Below, in pieces: positions 26,013 to 35,202 of a stretch of 64,000 nucleotides of DNA; position 1 is the first letter of the stretch; each line of letters opens with the position of its first letter. This DNA is from Thermoplasmata archaeon (GTDB taxonomy: Archaea; Thermoplasmatota; Thermoplasmata; Lutacidiplasmatales; UBA184). Where the stretch lies: assembly GCA_022750115.1 (NCBI GenBank), contig JAKIWI010000004.1:33939-97938 (forward strand), read 5' to 3'. Made by a program: the position numbers and the translations under genes. The notes beneath the pieces were generated by a model. It was not told where the DNA came from. It searched no databases and worked only from the letters and a program-made list of their open reading frames with translations.

Positions 26013-26408
26013 ATGCCAACCGTAGCCATCGTGGGCGGTAGCCGTGAAGTCCGATTGCTGATCAAGGGCCTATTGCGTCTCCATCATCACACCGTGGTGG
26101 CCGAGGGCGCCTCCTTCGATGTCCTGAACGGACTCGCGGCCGATGCGTTCCCCGAGGTGATCGTGGTCGATTTCGACCCGACGGAGCCCAGCCGGATCGA
26201 GGCCGTCCGGGTCGCCCGGAAGGCGCACCCGGCCTGCCGATTCGTCCTCCTGACTCCCGGGAGTGGTCCCGGCGCCCGGGAAGCGGCCCGTTCCGCGGGC
26301 GCGAACGCGATCGTCGGTCGACCGTTCGCCGTCCGGGAGCTGATCGAGGCCGTGTCCCCGGGCAGCGGGTCGCCGCCCCCCTCCAGCGGGCCCCCCCCGC
26401 AGCCGTAA
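26013..26408 (+). CDS. Receiver-like (CheY-fold) protein with incomplete phosphorylation site
   Basis: The 131 residues follow the receiver fold: strand VAIVGG, strand VIVVDFDP with a candidate phospho-acceptor D53, FVLLTPG with T81 and AIVGRPFAVREL at the end. The conserved Lys before the Pro is replaced by Arg103 (GRPF), and the N-terminal acidic pair is absent (GGSREV). It therefore may not be phosphorylated in the normal way. A Ser/Pro-rich tail of about 15 residues follows. No histidine kinase is nearby. It may have a long structured leader. Confidence 0.7.
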   Translation: MPTVAIVGGSREVRLLIKGLLRLHHHTVVAEGASFDVLNGLAADAFPEVIVVDFDPTEPSRIEAVRVARKAHPACRFVLLTPGSGPGAREAARSAGANAIVGRPFAVRELIEAVSPGSGSPPPSSGPPPQP

Positions 26409-26432
26409 GCCCGCGTCCGGATTCCCCCGGTC

Positions 26433-27809
26433 GTGGACGCGGCATCGATGGCCGCACTTCGGGAGGCGGTCGCCGGACCCATCGCGACGGACTTCGCGTC
26501 GCGCTCCGCCCTCAGCCACGATGCCTCGTTCGTGGCGGGTGCGGCCGACGCCGTCGTTCGGCCGAGGGACGCGGAGGATGTCGTCGCCCTCGTCCGGTGG
26601 GCCCGGAAGCACCGGGTCCCCCTGACAGCGCGCGGCGGAGGGACCTCCCTCGACGGGGAGTCGGTCCCCATCTCCGGGGGGATCGTGGTGGATTTCTCCG
26701 GGTCGACCGCCATCGGGCCGGTGAACGCGGCCGCCCGGACGGTCCAGGTCGGGCCGGGGGTGGTGAATCACGACCTTCACCGGCGGCTCGCGGAGAGTGG
26801 CCTGTTCTTTCCTCCGAACCCGGGTTCGTGGCGGAGCTGCACGATCGGCGGCAACGTCGGCACCAACGCCTCGGGACCCCGGTCGTTCCGCTACGGGCCG
26901 ACCCGACGGTGGGTCCACGATGCCGAGGTTGTGCTCGGCACGGGGGAGGTCGCTCACCTGGGGCCGGTCACGGCGAAGCGGTCCGTCGGTCCCGAGCTTC
27001 TGGACTTGGTGGTCGGGTCGGAGGGAACGCTCGCCCTCGTGACGGGAATCACGCTTCGACTCGCCCCGAGCCCCCGCCGCCGTTGCGGTGTGGTCGTTCC
27101 GGTCCCCGAGAGCGTCCCGGCGGGCTCGCTCGCTTTGGCGATGGCCTCCCGGGTCTCGCTCCCGATCTCGGCCATCGAATACGTCGACGCGACGGTCGCC
27201 GATGCGTTGCGGCGCCGTCCCGAAGCCCGCCTTCCTTCCGACGGGGCGCTCCTCCTCCTCGAGCTCGAGACCGAGGGAACGGACGTGGAGTCGGAGGCTC
27301 TGGCCGAACTCGATGCGCTGCTCCGGCAGAACGGGGTCGCCGAGAGCGCGACCGTGGCCGCGGACGCCGACCGGATGTGGACCCTCCGGGGAGAGGCGGG
27401 AGAGTTGCTCGGTCGGTCGACGGGGCCGTCCGTCCGGGAGGACGTCGCCGTACCCCTCGATCGAGTGGATGCGCTGCTCGCGCGGTTGCGGAACCTTGCG
27501 GACTCGGAATCCGTCGAGCTTCATGTCTACGGGCACATCGGCCAAGGGAACCTCCACCCGACGTTCGTGGTCGACCCCGCGGGCGAACGAGGCCGCCGGG
27601 TCCGCTCCCGCACCTGGGACGCCGCCCGCTCCCTCGGTGGGACCGTCGCGGCCGAGCACGGCGTCGGCTCCGTCAAGCGCGACGAGGTCGCGGCCGAGCT
27701 CGGTGAGGCGGGCGTTCGGGTCTTGCGTGGCTGGAAGGCGCTCTGCGACCCGGACGGGATCTTGAATCCCGGCAAGCTGCTGCCTCCCAATGCTCCAGCA
27801 ACGCCATAG
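26433..27809 (+). CDS. FAD-linked oxidase, GlcD / D-lactate dehydrogenase family
   Basis: The 458-residue flavoprotein has the FAD-binding PCMH domain ([23 protein letters not shown], then [13 protein letters not shown] and [17 protein letters not shown]) and the C-terminal FAD-oxidase domain. The latter carries metal-ligand-like [12 protein letters not shown] and [11 protein letters not shown] motifs. This is typical of GlcD, D-lactate and related 2-hydroxyacid dehydrogenases. The electron acceptor subunits are not nearby. The start is GTG at 26433, with ATG at 26448 as an alternative. The last 137 bases overlap the convergent mutY gene. Confidence 0.88.
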   Translation: MDAASMAALREAVAGPIATDFASRSALSHDASFVAGAADAVVRPRDAEDVVALVRWARKHRVPLTARGGGTSLDGESVPISGGIVVDFSGSTAIGPVNAAARTVQVGPGVVNHDLHRRLAESGLFFPPNPGSWRSCTIGGNVGTNASGPRSFRYGPTRRWVHDAEVVLGTGEVAHLGPVTAKRSVGPELLDLVVGSEGTLALVTGITLRLAPSPRRRCGVVVPVPESVPAGSLALAMASRVSLPISAIEYVDATVADALRRRPEARLPSDGALLLLELETEGTDVESEALAELDALLRQNGVAESATVAADADRMWTLRGEAGELLGRSTGPSVREDVAVPLDRVDALLARLRNLADSESVELHVYGHIGQGNLHPTFVVDPAGERGRRVRSRTWDAARSLGGTVAAEHGVGSVKRDEVAAELGEAGVRVLRGWKALCDPDGILNPGKLLPPNAPATP

Positions 27810-28875
27810 CACGAATCGTCGCCGCCGGCCGGGGGAGCCGGGCGAACTCCGAGGGTCGCACCCAACGAAGTGGGGCGTCACCGTGCGGGGTCGTCGCGCC
27901 GGCCACCTCGCCCCGGAACAGGTGGAGGTCGACGGAGAAGTGCGAGTAGGCGTGTCGGACCACTCCGACCGGAGCGAGCGGCCCGGCGGACAATCCCGTC
28001 TCCTCCCGAAGCTCCCGACGGGCGGCCGCGCTCGGGGTCTCCCCCGGCTCCAGGTGCCCGCCCGGCAACTCCCAGAGACCCCCGAGCAAACCCTCGGTCG
28101 GCCGGCGACGCACGAGCCATCGGGACCCCGAGCGCAGCGCCACGATCGCCGCGACGACGTGCGGGCGCGCGGGCTTCGGTGATCGCCGGGGGATCGACCC
28201 CGGGTCGGGGAGCTCCCGACGCGCCCGACAGAACACCGCAACGGGGCACACCGGGCAGTCGGGGGACCTCGGGAGACACACCGTCTCCCCGAGCTCCATC
28301 ACCGCCTCGTTGAAGGCGCCCGCCCGCCGTCGGGGGAGCTCGAGCTCGAGCTTCTCGCGAAGCCGGGCGCGGACCGGCGGAGATCGTACGTTCCCGGTTT
28401 CGAGCGTCCAGCGGGCGGCGACGCGAAGCCCGTTCGCCTCGAGCGCCACGACCGGCTCGTCGTAGGCGAGGCTGGCGATCGCGGCGGAGACGTAGGGGCC
28501 AATCCCCGGAAGTTTCGCGAGCTCCGCCGCCGAGCGCGGCAGCTTGGCCTCGTGATCCCGGACGAGCTCGACCGCCGCCTGTCGAAGGTGGCGGGCCCGC
28601 GCGTAGTAGCCCGCTCCCTCCCATTCCTTCAGCACGTCGTCCTCGCGGGCGGCCGCGAGCGTCCGAACGTCGGGGAATCTCTGGACGAACGACTCGAACC
28701 GCGGGACGACGGCCACGACGCGGGTCTGCTGAAGCAGCACCTCGGCCACCCAGATCTTGTATGGGTCGCGGTCGCGCCGCCAGGGGAGCGGCCGGCGGTG
28801 CTGGTCGAACCAGGTGAGCAAGGCCTCTGCGAGACCCGAGCCGGAGGGCCGCCGTGCTGACGACGGCACGCTCAC
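27673..28875 (-). CDS. mutY: A/G-specific adenine glycosylase with NUDIX C-terminal domain
   Basis: MutY removes adenine mispaired with 8-oxoguanine. The 400 residues include [12 protein letters not shown] with the catalytic Glu45, the helix-hairpin-helix [14 protein letters not shown], and four iron-sulfur Cys (C201, C208, C211, C217 in C-x6-C-x2-C-x5-C spacing). A NUDIX-like domain with [15 protein letters not shown] and RRELREETG follows. The second catalytic acid normally lies in an 'LDGNV' motif; here it reads ALEANGLR, so Asp is replaced by Glu147. The last ~45 residues are Arg/Pro-rich and lie antisense to the oxidase gene. Confidence 0.9.
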   Translation of the reverse strand: MSVPSSARRPSGSGLAEALLTWFDQHRRPLPWRRDRDPYKIWVAEVLLQQTRVVAVVPRFESFVQRFPDVRTLAAAREDDVLKEWEGAGYYARARHLRQAAVELVRDHEAKLPRSAAELAKLPGIGPYVSAAIASLAYDEPVVALEANGLRVAARWTLETGNVRSPPVRARLREKLELELPRRRAGAFNEAVMELGETVCLPRSPDCPVCPVAVFCRARRELPDPGSIPRRSPKPARPHVVAAIVALRSGSRWLVRRRPTEGLLGGLWELPGGHLEPGETPSAAARRELREETGLSAGPLAPVGVVRHAYSHFSVDLHLFRGEVAGATTPHGDAPLRWVRPSEFARLPRPAATIRAMALLEHWEAAACRDSRSRPGRRAPSSHARPERPPHRARPRPRRA

Positions 28876-28938
28876 ATCGCTGCGGAACGAAACGAACCAT
28901 TAAAGCGGGCATCCGTGTGAAACCGCCGAGAACACACG

Positions 28939-29280
28939 ATGACAACGGAACCGAACCTGATCGTAGTGACGGACGAGACGTTCGAGACCGAGGTCATTCG
29001 TTCGCCGCTCCCCGTCGTCGTCGACTTCTACGCGGACTGGTGCGCGCCGTGCCGCTCCGCCGACCCGGTTCTGCAGGAACTGTCCGAGGCGCTGCTTGGG
29101 CGCGTCAAGTTCACGAAGGTCAACGTCGACGAGTCGGGGCACGTCACCCGCTCCTACGGGATCCACTCGATCCCGACCTACGTCTTCCTCGACCGCGGTC
29201 GCGAGAAGGGCCGCGAGGTCGGGCCCGTCGGCCCGACGGAGTTCCGTACGATCCTGAAGCGGTACTTCGCGTTCGCCTGA
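28939..29280 (+). CDS. trxA: Thioredoxin
   Basis: Small thiol-disulfide oxidoreductase of 113 residues. It contains VVVDFYADWCAPCRSADP with the redox pair C35 and C38 (CAPC rather than the more common CGPC). The conserved cis-proline segment follows as YGIHSIPTYVFLDRG. There is no signal peptide, so it is cytoplasmic. It is divergent from mutY and convergent with purH. Confidence 0.94.
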   Translation: MTTEPNLIVVTDETFETEVIRSPLPVVVDFYADWCAPCRSADPVLQELSEALLGRVKFTKVNVDESGHVTRSYGIHSIPTYVFLDRGREKGREVGPVGPTEFRTILKRYFAFA

Positions 29281-29300
29281 GCGAAGCCGCGGTTCGCCAC

Positions 29301-30881
29301 CTAGTGGCGGAACACCCGCCAGCCGGTACAGTACATCGCGATCTGGTGGCGCTCGGCGACGGCGATGACCTCCGGGTCCCGGAGGCTCCCGCCCGGCTGG
29401 ACGATCGCTCGGATCCCGGCCTGCGCCGCGACCTCGACGCCGTCGGGGAACGGGAAGAACGCGTCCGACGCGAGCACCGAACCGCTCGCCCGCGCGCCCG
29501 CGACGCCGACCGCGAGCTCGACCGCCTTCACGCGCGTCGGCTGCCCCGAGCCGATGCCGACGGTCTTGGTTCCGTCGGCGAGCACGATCGCGTTCGACTT
29601 CGCGTGCCGGACGACCCGCCAGGCGAAGTCGAGCGAGGCCAACTCCTGCGGGGTCGCGCGCGCGGTGGTGACGGGTCGAAGATCGCCGGGGGCGAGTTGG
29701 CGGCGGTCGGTCTCCTGGAGAAGAACGCGGCCGAGCGCCGAGTGCGCCTCCCAGCGCGGCCGCTCGACCGAGGGCGGGTCGACGCGGACGACCTTGGCCT
29801 TCGCCCGGCGCTGCAACGCCGTCGCGGCCGCGGCGGAGTACCCGGGAGCCCCCAGCACGTCGACGAACACGCCGTGGAGCGCGGCGAGGGACTCCTCCTC
29901 GAGCGGGCGGTTCACAGCGATGACGCAACCGTAGCGGGCGACCGGGTCGGTCGCCACCGCTCGCGCGAGCGCTTCTCCGATCGTCGTATCGGAGGCGACG
30001 CCGCACGGCGTCGCGTGCTTGACGACCGCGGCGCTCGGCGTCGGGAACTCGCTGACGGTCCCGAGCGCGGTGTCGAGGTCGAGAAGGTTGGTGAACGAGA
30101 GCGACGCCCCCTGGAGGAGATCGACCGGCCACGGCGCGAGGACCTCGGGCGGCGACTCGAGCGCGTAGGGGGCGGTCGCCTGGTGCGGGTTCTCACCGTA
30201 ACGCAACGTCAACGGGTCGCGGAGGAGTGTCGCCCGGTCGGGGAACGGCGGACCGTTCGTGCCCGCGAGGGTCGGGGCGGCTGCGGCGAGGTGCTCAGCG
30301 ATCAGACGGTCGTACCGGCTCGTCCGGTCGAACGCGAGGGCCGCGAGGCGGAGCCGGGTCGCCGCCGAGAGCGCCCCCTGTGAGTCGGCGAGCTCCTGGA
30401 CGACGGCCGAATAGTCCGAAGGGTCGGTGAGGACGCCGACCCAGCGGTGGTTCTTGGCGGCCGCGCGGGCGAGGGTGACCCCCCCGATGTCGATGTGATC
30501 CTCCCGGTCGGTCCGCGAAGGGTCCTCGCGGAGCTTCTTCGCGAACGGGTAGAAGTTCACGACCACGAGGTCGATCGGAACGAGGCCGCGCCGCTGGAGC
30601 TCCTCGTCCCCGGCTTCGGTTCTCGGAGCCAGGATCCCCCCGAGGAGCCCCGGGTGGAGCGTTTTGACCCGACCGTCGAACCAGGCACCGACGCCCGTGA
30701 GGTCCTCGGCCGAGCGGACGCGCAATCCGGGGTCGGAGAGCGCGGCGCGCGTTCCGGAAGTGGCGACGAGCTCGACCGAGTGGCGCGAAAGCGCCGCCGC
30801 GAGTTCGGCGAGTCCGGTCCGGTCCGAGACCGAAAGAAGGGCCCTCCGGAGGGCGACGCGCCCGTCCGAATCCGGTGCCAC
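29301..30881 (-). CDS. purH: Bifunctional AICAR transformylase / IMP cyclohydrolase
   Basis: PurH carries out the last two steps of IMP synthesis using 10-formyltetrahydrofolate. The N-terminal MGS-like cyclohydrolase domain is clear (LLSVSDRTGLAELAAAL, LVATSGT, DGRVKTLHPGLLGGIL). The AICAR transformylase domain includes VKHATPCGVA, with the catalytic Lys-His pair, WRVVRHAKSNAIVLA, SDAFFPFPDGVE and IVQPGGSLRD. At 526 residues it is full length. The same window also encodes PurP, an alternative to the transformylase step. Confidence 0.95.
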   Translation of the reverse strand: MAPDSDGRVALRRALLSVSDRTGLAELAAALSRHSVELVATSGTRAALSDPGLRVRSAEDLTGVGAWFDGRVKTLHPGLLGGILAPRTEAGDEELQRRGLVPIDLVVVNFYPFAKKLREDPSRTDREDHIDIGGVTLARAAAKNHRWVGVLTDPSDYSAVVQELADSQGALSAATRLRLAALAFDRTSRYDRLIAEHLAAAAPTLAGTNGPPFPDRATLLRDPLTLRYGENPHQATAPYALESPPEVLAPWPVDLLQGASLSFTNLLDLDTALGTVSEFPTPSAAVVKHATPCGVASDTTIGEALARAVATDPVARYGCVIAVNRPLEEESLAALHGVFVDVLGAPGYSAAAATALQRRAKAKVVRVDPPSVERPRWEAHSALGRVLLQETDRRQLAPGDLRPVTTARATPQELASLDFAWRVVRHAKSNAIVLADGTKTVGIGSGQPTRVKAVELAVGVAGARASGSVLASDAFFPFPDGVEVAAQAGIRAIVQPGGSLRDPEVIAVAERHQIAMYCTGWRVFRH

Positions 30882-30946
30882 GACCCGGTGCCCTTAGCGG
30901 GGCAGGGGAGGCGCAGGATAAGCGTGTCGAAACGGGATGGTTTGCG

Positions 30947-32458
30947 TCAGTCGAGCCAGACCTGGGCCGTGATCTCGTTGACGGTGAGCGACTGCACGCT
31001 CATCGGGGCGATGATCTCTTCCGTCGTGCCGAACGCGGGGGCGAGGCAGCTCTGGGGCGCCACGACCGGGTTGATCGCCACGCACGTCGCGCCCGATGGG
31101 AACGCGGTCGGCAGGGTCTGGAAGAACGACCACCACGCGTCGGGGAACAGCGTGGTGATCGTGAGCGTGACCGGGGAGGTGAGCGTCTGGTCGCCAGTCC
31201 CGGCGATCGTGGAGTGCGTCGCGGAGAGGACGCGGGACATCACCGCGGCGGTCGAAAGGCCGGATTCGGTCGACGGCTTCATCACGAGGTTCTCGAGCGT
31301 GATCGACCCGACGGTGCCCTGGGGGACGTTCGACACCGAGATCGCGGGCGGGTCGACCATGATCGATCCACCGCCCGCCTCCTGGGCGACGACCGCGCCC
31401 TGGTCGAACGCGACGAGCGCCGGCGCGACGTAGTGGTTGAACAGGTGGACGAGGATGCCGCCGTTCTCCTGCGCGGTGAACGTCGTCGGGAATGCCTTGG
31501 TGAACGCGCAGCCGATCGAGCCGGTCGTGTTCAGGTAGGTCGCGGTCCCGCTCCCGTACGACTGGGAGTGCGGACTGGTCCGGTATCCGAGGGCATTCCA
31601 CCAGGTGGTCGTGACGTTCACGAACCTCCCCCCGTTCCCGAAATTGCCGAGGGTGTCGGTCGACGAGAGGTTCCCCCACGGGCACAGGCCCCCGAGGGTG
31701 CCGACGAAGGCGACGGAGACTTTCGTGCCTCCGGCGCCCGAGTGGGACCCGGACGGCGTGAGCGTGAAGGTATCGTCCTGCCCGAAGAACGTGTAGGAGA
31801 ACGTCGGGCTCGCGGCGTCGGTCGCGCTCTTCTTGAACGTGACCGAGTCGTTCGACCCGTTCAGGACGACGACGGCGGTGTTCGCGTTCGGGCCGCTCCA
31901 GGTGACGGTGAGCGTGTCGTTCGACCCGGTAAGGTTGTAGAACAGGCTGTTGCCGCTCCCGGAGATCTTCACCCCGAGCGTCGAGCCGTTGCCGGCGAAG
32001 TTGTAGGTGTCCTTCACGCCGGCGGCGCTGCAGGTGCCCTGGCCGCCCGCGAGGCAGGCGCTGCCCGAGTTCCAGGTGATCGGGGGGTTCGTGAACGTCG
32101 AGATCTGGTAGGAGACGACGGTCCCGACCGAGGTGAGCTCGGTCTGGACGCTCGAGCTCGCGGCGAGGCCGAACGGCGGGTCCGCCTGGGAGCCGAGGGT
32201 GAGCGGGCTCGCGAGCGCGACGTGGGTCCCCGATATCTGGGCCTCCGCGGCGATTGTCGCTTGGAGGCGGGCGAGCTGATTCTCCACCATCAGGATGTGG
32301 GAGGTCTCGAATTGGTCCATCTGCCCGGGGAGCTGGGCGATGATGAAGTTCGCGATGAACGCCACGACCAGGAGCAGGCCGAGGATCGTGGCCACCGCGC
32401 TGACCTGGCCGCGTCGGGCCCGGTAGCGCCGCTGATGAATGGTCGTCCAACGTCGCAT
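30947..32458 (-). CDS. Pilin-like anchored surface protein
   Basis: The ~500-residue chain begins with a basic stretch and one hydrophobic helix (RRGQVSAVATILGLLLVVAF), like archaeal class III signal/pilin-type anchors. A long extracellular part rich in Ser, Thr, Gly and Asn follows, with many N-glycosylation-like Asn-x-Ser/Thr sites. The middle contains repeated beta-rich segments (NGSTLGVKISGSGNS, SNDTLTVTWSGPN, SNDSVTFKKS). I do not assign a specific function. The start was placed at the Met before the basic stretch; an upstream start adds four residues. Confidence 0.75.
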   Translation of the reverse strand: MRRWTTIHQRRYRARRGQVSAVATILGLLLVVAFIANFIIAQLPGQMDQFETSHILMVENQLARLQATIAAEAQISGTHVALASPLTLGSQADPPFGLAASSSVQTELTSVGTVVSYQISTFTNPPITWNSGSACLAGGQGTCSAAGVKDTYNFAGNGSTLGVKISGSGNSLFYNLTGSNDTLTVTWSGPNANTAVVVLNGSNDSVTFKKSATDAASPTFSYTFFGQDDTFTLTPSGSHSGAGGTKVSVAFVGTLGGLCPWGNLSSTDTLGNFGNGGRFVNVTTTWWNALGYRTSPHSQSYGSGTATYLNTTGSIGCAFTKAFPTTFTAQENGGILVHLFNHYVAPALVAFDQGAVVAQEAGGGSIMVDPPAISVSNVPQGTVGSITLENLVMKPSTESGLSTAAVMSRVLSATHSTIAGTGDQTLTSPVTLTITTLFPDAWWSFFQTLPTAFPSGATCVAINPVVAPQSCLAPAFGTTEEIIAPMSVQSLTVNEITAQVWLD

Positions 32459-32586
32459 GAGGCAAACCAAGGGCTGGAAGTACGAGTACGCCGAGGTGCG
32501 GTATTTATACGTCCCGCTCCCGGCGGCGCCGTATCGGACGGATCGCCGACGAGAGAGTTCGGGGGGGACGCTCGGGGTGCGGCCGC

Positions 32587-32970
32587 CTACCGAGGGCTAG
32601 CGGGGTGAGTTCGGGCGGTCGGCCGTTCCCGAAGCCACGCCTTCGCGCCCCGGAGGGTCCCCCACGTGCGACGGGTCACGAGCTCGACCGGTGTCCCCGA
32701 GGGTAAGGCGAGGCGGGCGTTCCAGCTCTTCCGGGCGTCGGCCGCCCACGCATGTTCGACCTCCGCGACCGCGCGGTCGCCTTCGCGACGGATCACGCGC
32801 ACCGGGATCGGGGGCACGTCGGGGCGCCCCGAACGGAGACGCTCGGCGAGAGTGGACTCGAGCCATCGCGTCGAGAAGGCGGGTTCCCCCGCCACCTCGA
32901 TCCCGAGGTAGCGGGGGCGGAGAGAACGGGTATCCTTACCGGACGAGGTCGATGACTTCCTCGGACTCAC
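32587..32970 (-). CDS. rnp2: Ribonuclease P protein component 2 (Pop5/Rpp14-like)
   Basis: The 127-residue basic protein fits the Pop5 family by pattern. It has an RYLGIEVAGEP first strand, a helix ending LAERL, a PIPVRVIRREGDRAVAEVEHAW strand pair, and a final TRRTWGTLRGAKAWL that resembles the conserved 'SGT' ending. Pop5 pairs with Rpp30 in the RNase P catalytic core. Similarity is moderate, so it could be another small RNA-associated protein. Its start lies 35 bases inside the 3' end of ftsZ, indicating co-transcription. Confidence 0.5.
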   Translation of the reverse strand: MSPRKSSTSSGKDTRSLRPRYLGIEVAGEPAFSTRWLESTLAERLRSGRPDVPPIPVRVIRREGDRAVAEVEHAWAADARKSWNARLALPSGTPVELVTRRTWGTLRGAKAWLRERPTARTHPASPR

Positions 32971-34069
32971 CAGCGGCGTAGCCTCCCTTCTGGCCGAGCA
33001 GGCTCGTTGCCCGCACGCCGGTGATGATGAGCAGCACCTTGATGGTGTTCTCCATGTCGGGAGAGTTCTCGACCGAGCAGCCCCAGATGATGCGGGCGCG
33101 CTTGGAGATCTTGCCTCCGACGAGCGCGGCGGCCTTCTCCGCCTCGCTGACCGTCATCGAGGGTCCGCCGATGACGCGGATGAGCGCGCCGGTGGCGTCC
33201 TTCAGCTCGACCGAGCCGAGGAGCGGGCTCGTGAGCGCTTCGGTAACGGCCTCGGTGACGCGGTCGGTCGCTGACTCGCTCTCGCCGAGCCCGATCAGAG
33301 CGACGCCGCCGTCCTTCATGACGGTCATGATGTCCGCGTAGTCGAGGTTGACGAGGCCCGGACGGGTCACGATCTCGGTGATCCCCTTGATCCCCGTCAT
33401 CAGGACCGCGTCGGCGAGCTTGAACGCGGCGTCGAGCGGCATCCGCGGGACGAGCTCGAGGAGCTTGTCATTCTGGATGACGATCGTCGTGTCGCAGACG
33501 CGCCGCAGGCGCTCCAGGCCGTCGCGGGCCTGCTCCATGCGAGCGGCTCCCTCACCGGAGAACGGGAGCGTGACGACGCCCATCGTGAGGGCGCCGGCTT
33601 CCTTGGCGAGTCGCGCGACGAGGTGGGCGGAGCCGGTTCCGGTTCCGCCGCCCATGCCGGCGGTGATGAAGACGATGTGCGCTCCGTTCAGGAAGGCGCG
33701 CAGTTCCTCCTCGTTCTCGCGGGCGGCCTCTTCCCCGATCTCGGGGCGGGCGCCGGCGCCGAGGCCCTTCGTGGCCCGGCGGCCGATGAGGATCTTGCGG
33801 GGCGAGTGGACGGTGAGGAGGTGCTTCGCGTCGGTGTTGATGGCGCACATCTCCGCGCCCTGGATCCCTTCCTCGACGCAGCGGTTGATCGTGTTGGACC
33901 CGCCGCCGCCGCATCCGACGATCCGGATGTTGACTCGGAGTGTCTCGGCCAGCTTCGCGAGTTCGGCGTCGTCGGCGCTTGTGTAGGATGGGTTGGCGGG
34001 CTTCTTCTCGTCGACCAGCGCCTGGTTCTCCTGGTGCTTGGCGATCGCTTCTTGAATGATGGATTTCAT
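32936..34069 (-). CDS. ftsZ: Cell division protein FtsZ
   Basis: Tubulin-like GTPase that forms the division ring. The 377 residues contain IRIVGCGGGGSNTINRC near residue 50, the GTP signature AGMGGGTGTGSAHL (140-147 core), FSGEGAARMEQA, and the catalytic T7 loop LVNLDYADIMTVM. An N-terminal extension of about 45 residues precedes the core, as in archaeal FtsZ1. The C-terminal tail is short and ends ESEEVIDLVR. A TATA-like element and an inverted repeat lie upstream. Confidence 0.97.
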   Translation of the reverse strand: MKSIIQEAIAKHQENQALVDEKKPANPSYTSADDAELAKLAETLRVNIRIVGCGGGGSNTINRCVEEGIQGAEMCAINTDAKHLLTVHSPRKILIGRRATKGLGAGARPEIGEEAARENEEELRAFLNGAHIVFITAGMGGGTGTGSAHLVARLAKEAGALTMGVVTLPFSGEGAARMEQARDGLERLRRVCDTTIVIQNDKLLELVPRMPLDAAFKLADAVLMTGIKGITEIVTRPGLVNLDYADIMTVMKDGGVALIGLGESESATDRVTEAVTEALTSPLLGSVELKDATGALIRVIGGPSMTVSEAEKAAALVGGKISKRARIIWGCSVENSPDMENTIKVLLIITGVRATSLLGQKGGYAAGESEEVIDLVR

Positions 34070-34092
34070 GGTTCGGTTCCTCTGCGCTGTTT

Positions 34093-34118
34093 GTCAGACG
34101 AGCGTCATACGCTCTGAC
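34093..34118 (-). promoter_or_regulatory. Inverted repeat in the ftsZ leader/promoter region
   Basis: On the plus strand GTCAG (34093-34097) pairs with CTGAC (34114-34118) and AGCGT (34101-34105) pairs with ACGCT (34109-34113), with a three-base bulge and a CAT loop. It lies 24-49 bases upstream of the ftsZ start, around the predicted transcription start. It may be an operator or a leader hairpin. Confidence 0.4.
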
Positions 34119-34137
34119 GGTCAAGTCGGATGTTCGA

Positions 34138-34145
34138 TACTTAAA
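34138..34145 (-). promoter_or_regulatory. Probable ftsZ TATA box
   Basis: TTTAAGTA on the minus strand, 69 bases upstream of the ftsZ ATG. It would place the start site near 34112. The rest of the 373-base gap 34070-34442 is AT-richer than the surroundings but holds no other feature I can support. Confidence 0.45.
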
Positions 34146-34442
34146 CGTTAGCTTAGACCGGAAGGTGTCGGAGATTCACGCCAAGGGCACGAGTAAACCG
34201 ACAGCGGTTGCCTGAAAATCGGATAAAACGACAGATCAGCCTCTACGGTCAGCCCGCAGCTAGACGCGAAGGCGGGGGCTTTTCGAGCTGTCAGCTCGAA
34301 ATCGGATTCTCGACCTTCCCAAGGAAACTTCTTTGAATGCGCATTTTGGCCCGAATTGCGGAGGAAAATCGTCCCGAAAATCATCGATTCCACGTCATCA
34401 GCCTTATCGAGCGCTCCGTGACAATGCTTAGCAAGGGGCCCA

Positions 34443-35183
34443 ATGAAGCAGCGTCGCACAGCGTTACTCGGAGCACTATCTGCCTTGGCGCTCGGTGTAG
34501 TCCTCATCCTGCCGCTCGCCGCGGCGACTACTTTCACGGCCCCCTACTCCAATGCGAACCACACCCTTTACCCCTTCACGACGGGAACGAGTGCGGTGAG
34601 TTACCATGGGCTATTCGGGCCACTGACTGGAACGGGAAAGACGGTGTTCTGGCACAACTCCACTGTCGGACAGGCTGGAACGGCCACGGCGGAGTTCGGC
34701 GCCCTGCAGGGGTTCAGTACGGGTGCGACGGTCATCACCGCGGGTACTCACACCGTCACGCCAACATGGTCGTGGAATGGACAGGGCGTCATTGGCATCA
34801 ACTGCTTCGGCGGCGGTGGATCCGGACAAGCGGTAATTACTGAGAAGGTCGAAGTCAATCTCTGGAACGTGGGCTCCGCAAAGTGGCTTTTCACCAACAA
34901 CCTCGTCTCCCAAATATGGACCCATTCCATTACCGTCTGTGGCACCTGGTCGTTCTACACCTTCTCCGGAAGTTCCGCACCGGCGTTTACCGGCATCACG
35001 ATCCCAGCGCTCGCGAGCTATGAGATTTGGAGCTTCGTCTATACAAACACGACAGCGATTGAGTCGAGCACAAGCGACTTCACGGCTAGCGCGTGCATTG
35101 ATTACGCCCTCAACACGACGAGCTGCGATGGGAACGCGATGTCGACCGGCGTCGCCACACTCACAAGCATCGCACTCACTTGA
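34443..35183 (+). CDS. Secreted protein of unknown function, 246 aa
   Basis: The protein begins with a classical signal peptide (basic MKQRRT, hydrophobic LLGALSALALGVVLILPLAAA). The mature part is rich in Thr, Ser, Gly and aromatic residues, with probable beta structure and several Asn-x-Ser/Thr sites. Four Cys in the second half could form disulfides. No anchor is visible at the C-terminus. The family is not recognised. The gene has lower GC than its upstream neighbours, and the kelch protein gene starts 20 bases downstream, suggesting one transcription unit. Confidence 0.7.
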   Translation: MKQRRTALLGALSALALGVVLILPLAAATTFTAPYSNANHTLYPFTTGTSAVSYHGLFGPLTGTGKTVFWHNSTVGQAGTATAEFGALQGFSTGATVITAGTHTVTPTWSWNGQGVIGINCFGGGGSGQAVITEKVEVNLWNVGSAKWLFTNNLVSQIWTHSITVCGTWSFYTFSGSSAPAFTGITIPALASYEIWSFVYTNTTAIESSTSDFTASACIDYALNTTSCDGNAMSTGVATLTSIALT

Positions 35184-35202
35184 CCCTGCGGTCCCTGGGC
35201 GC

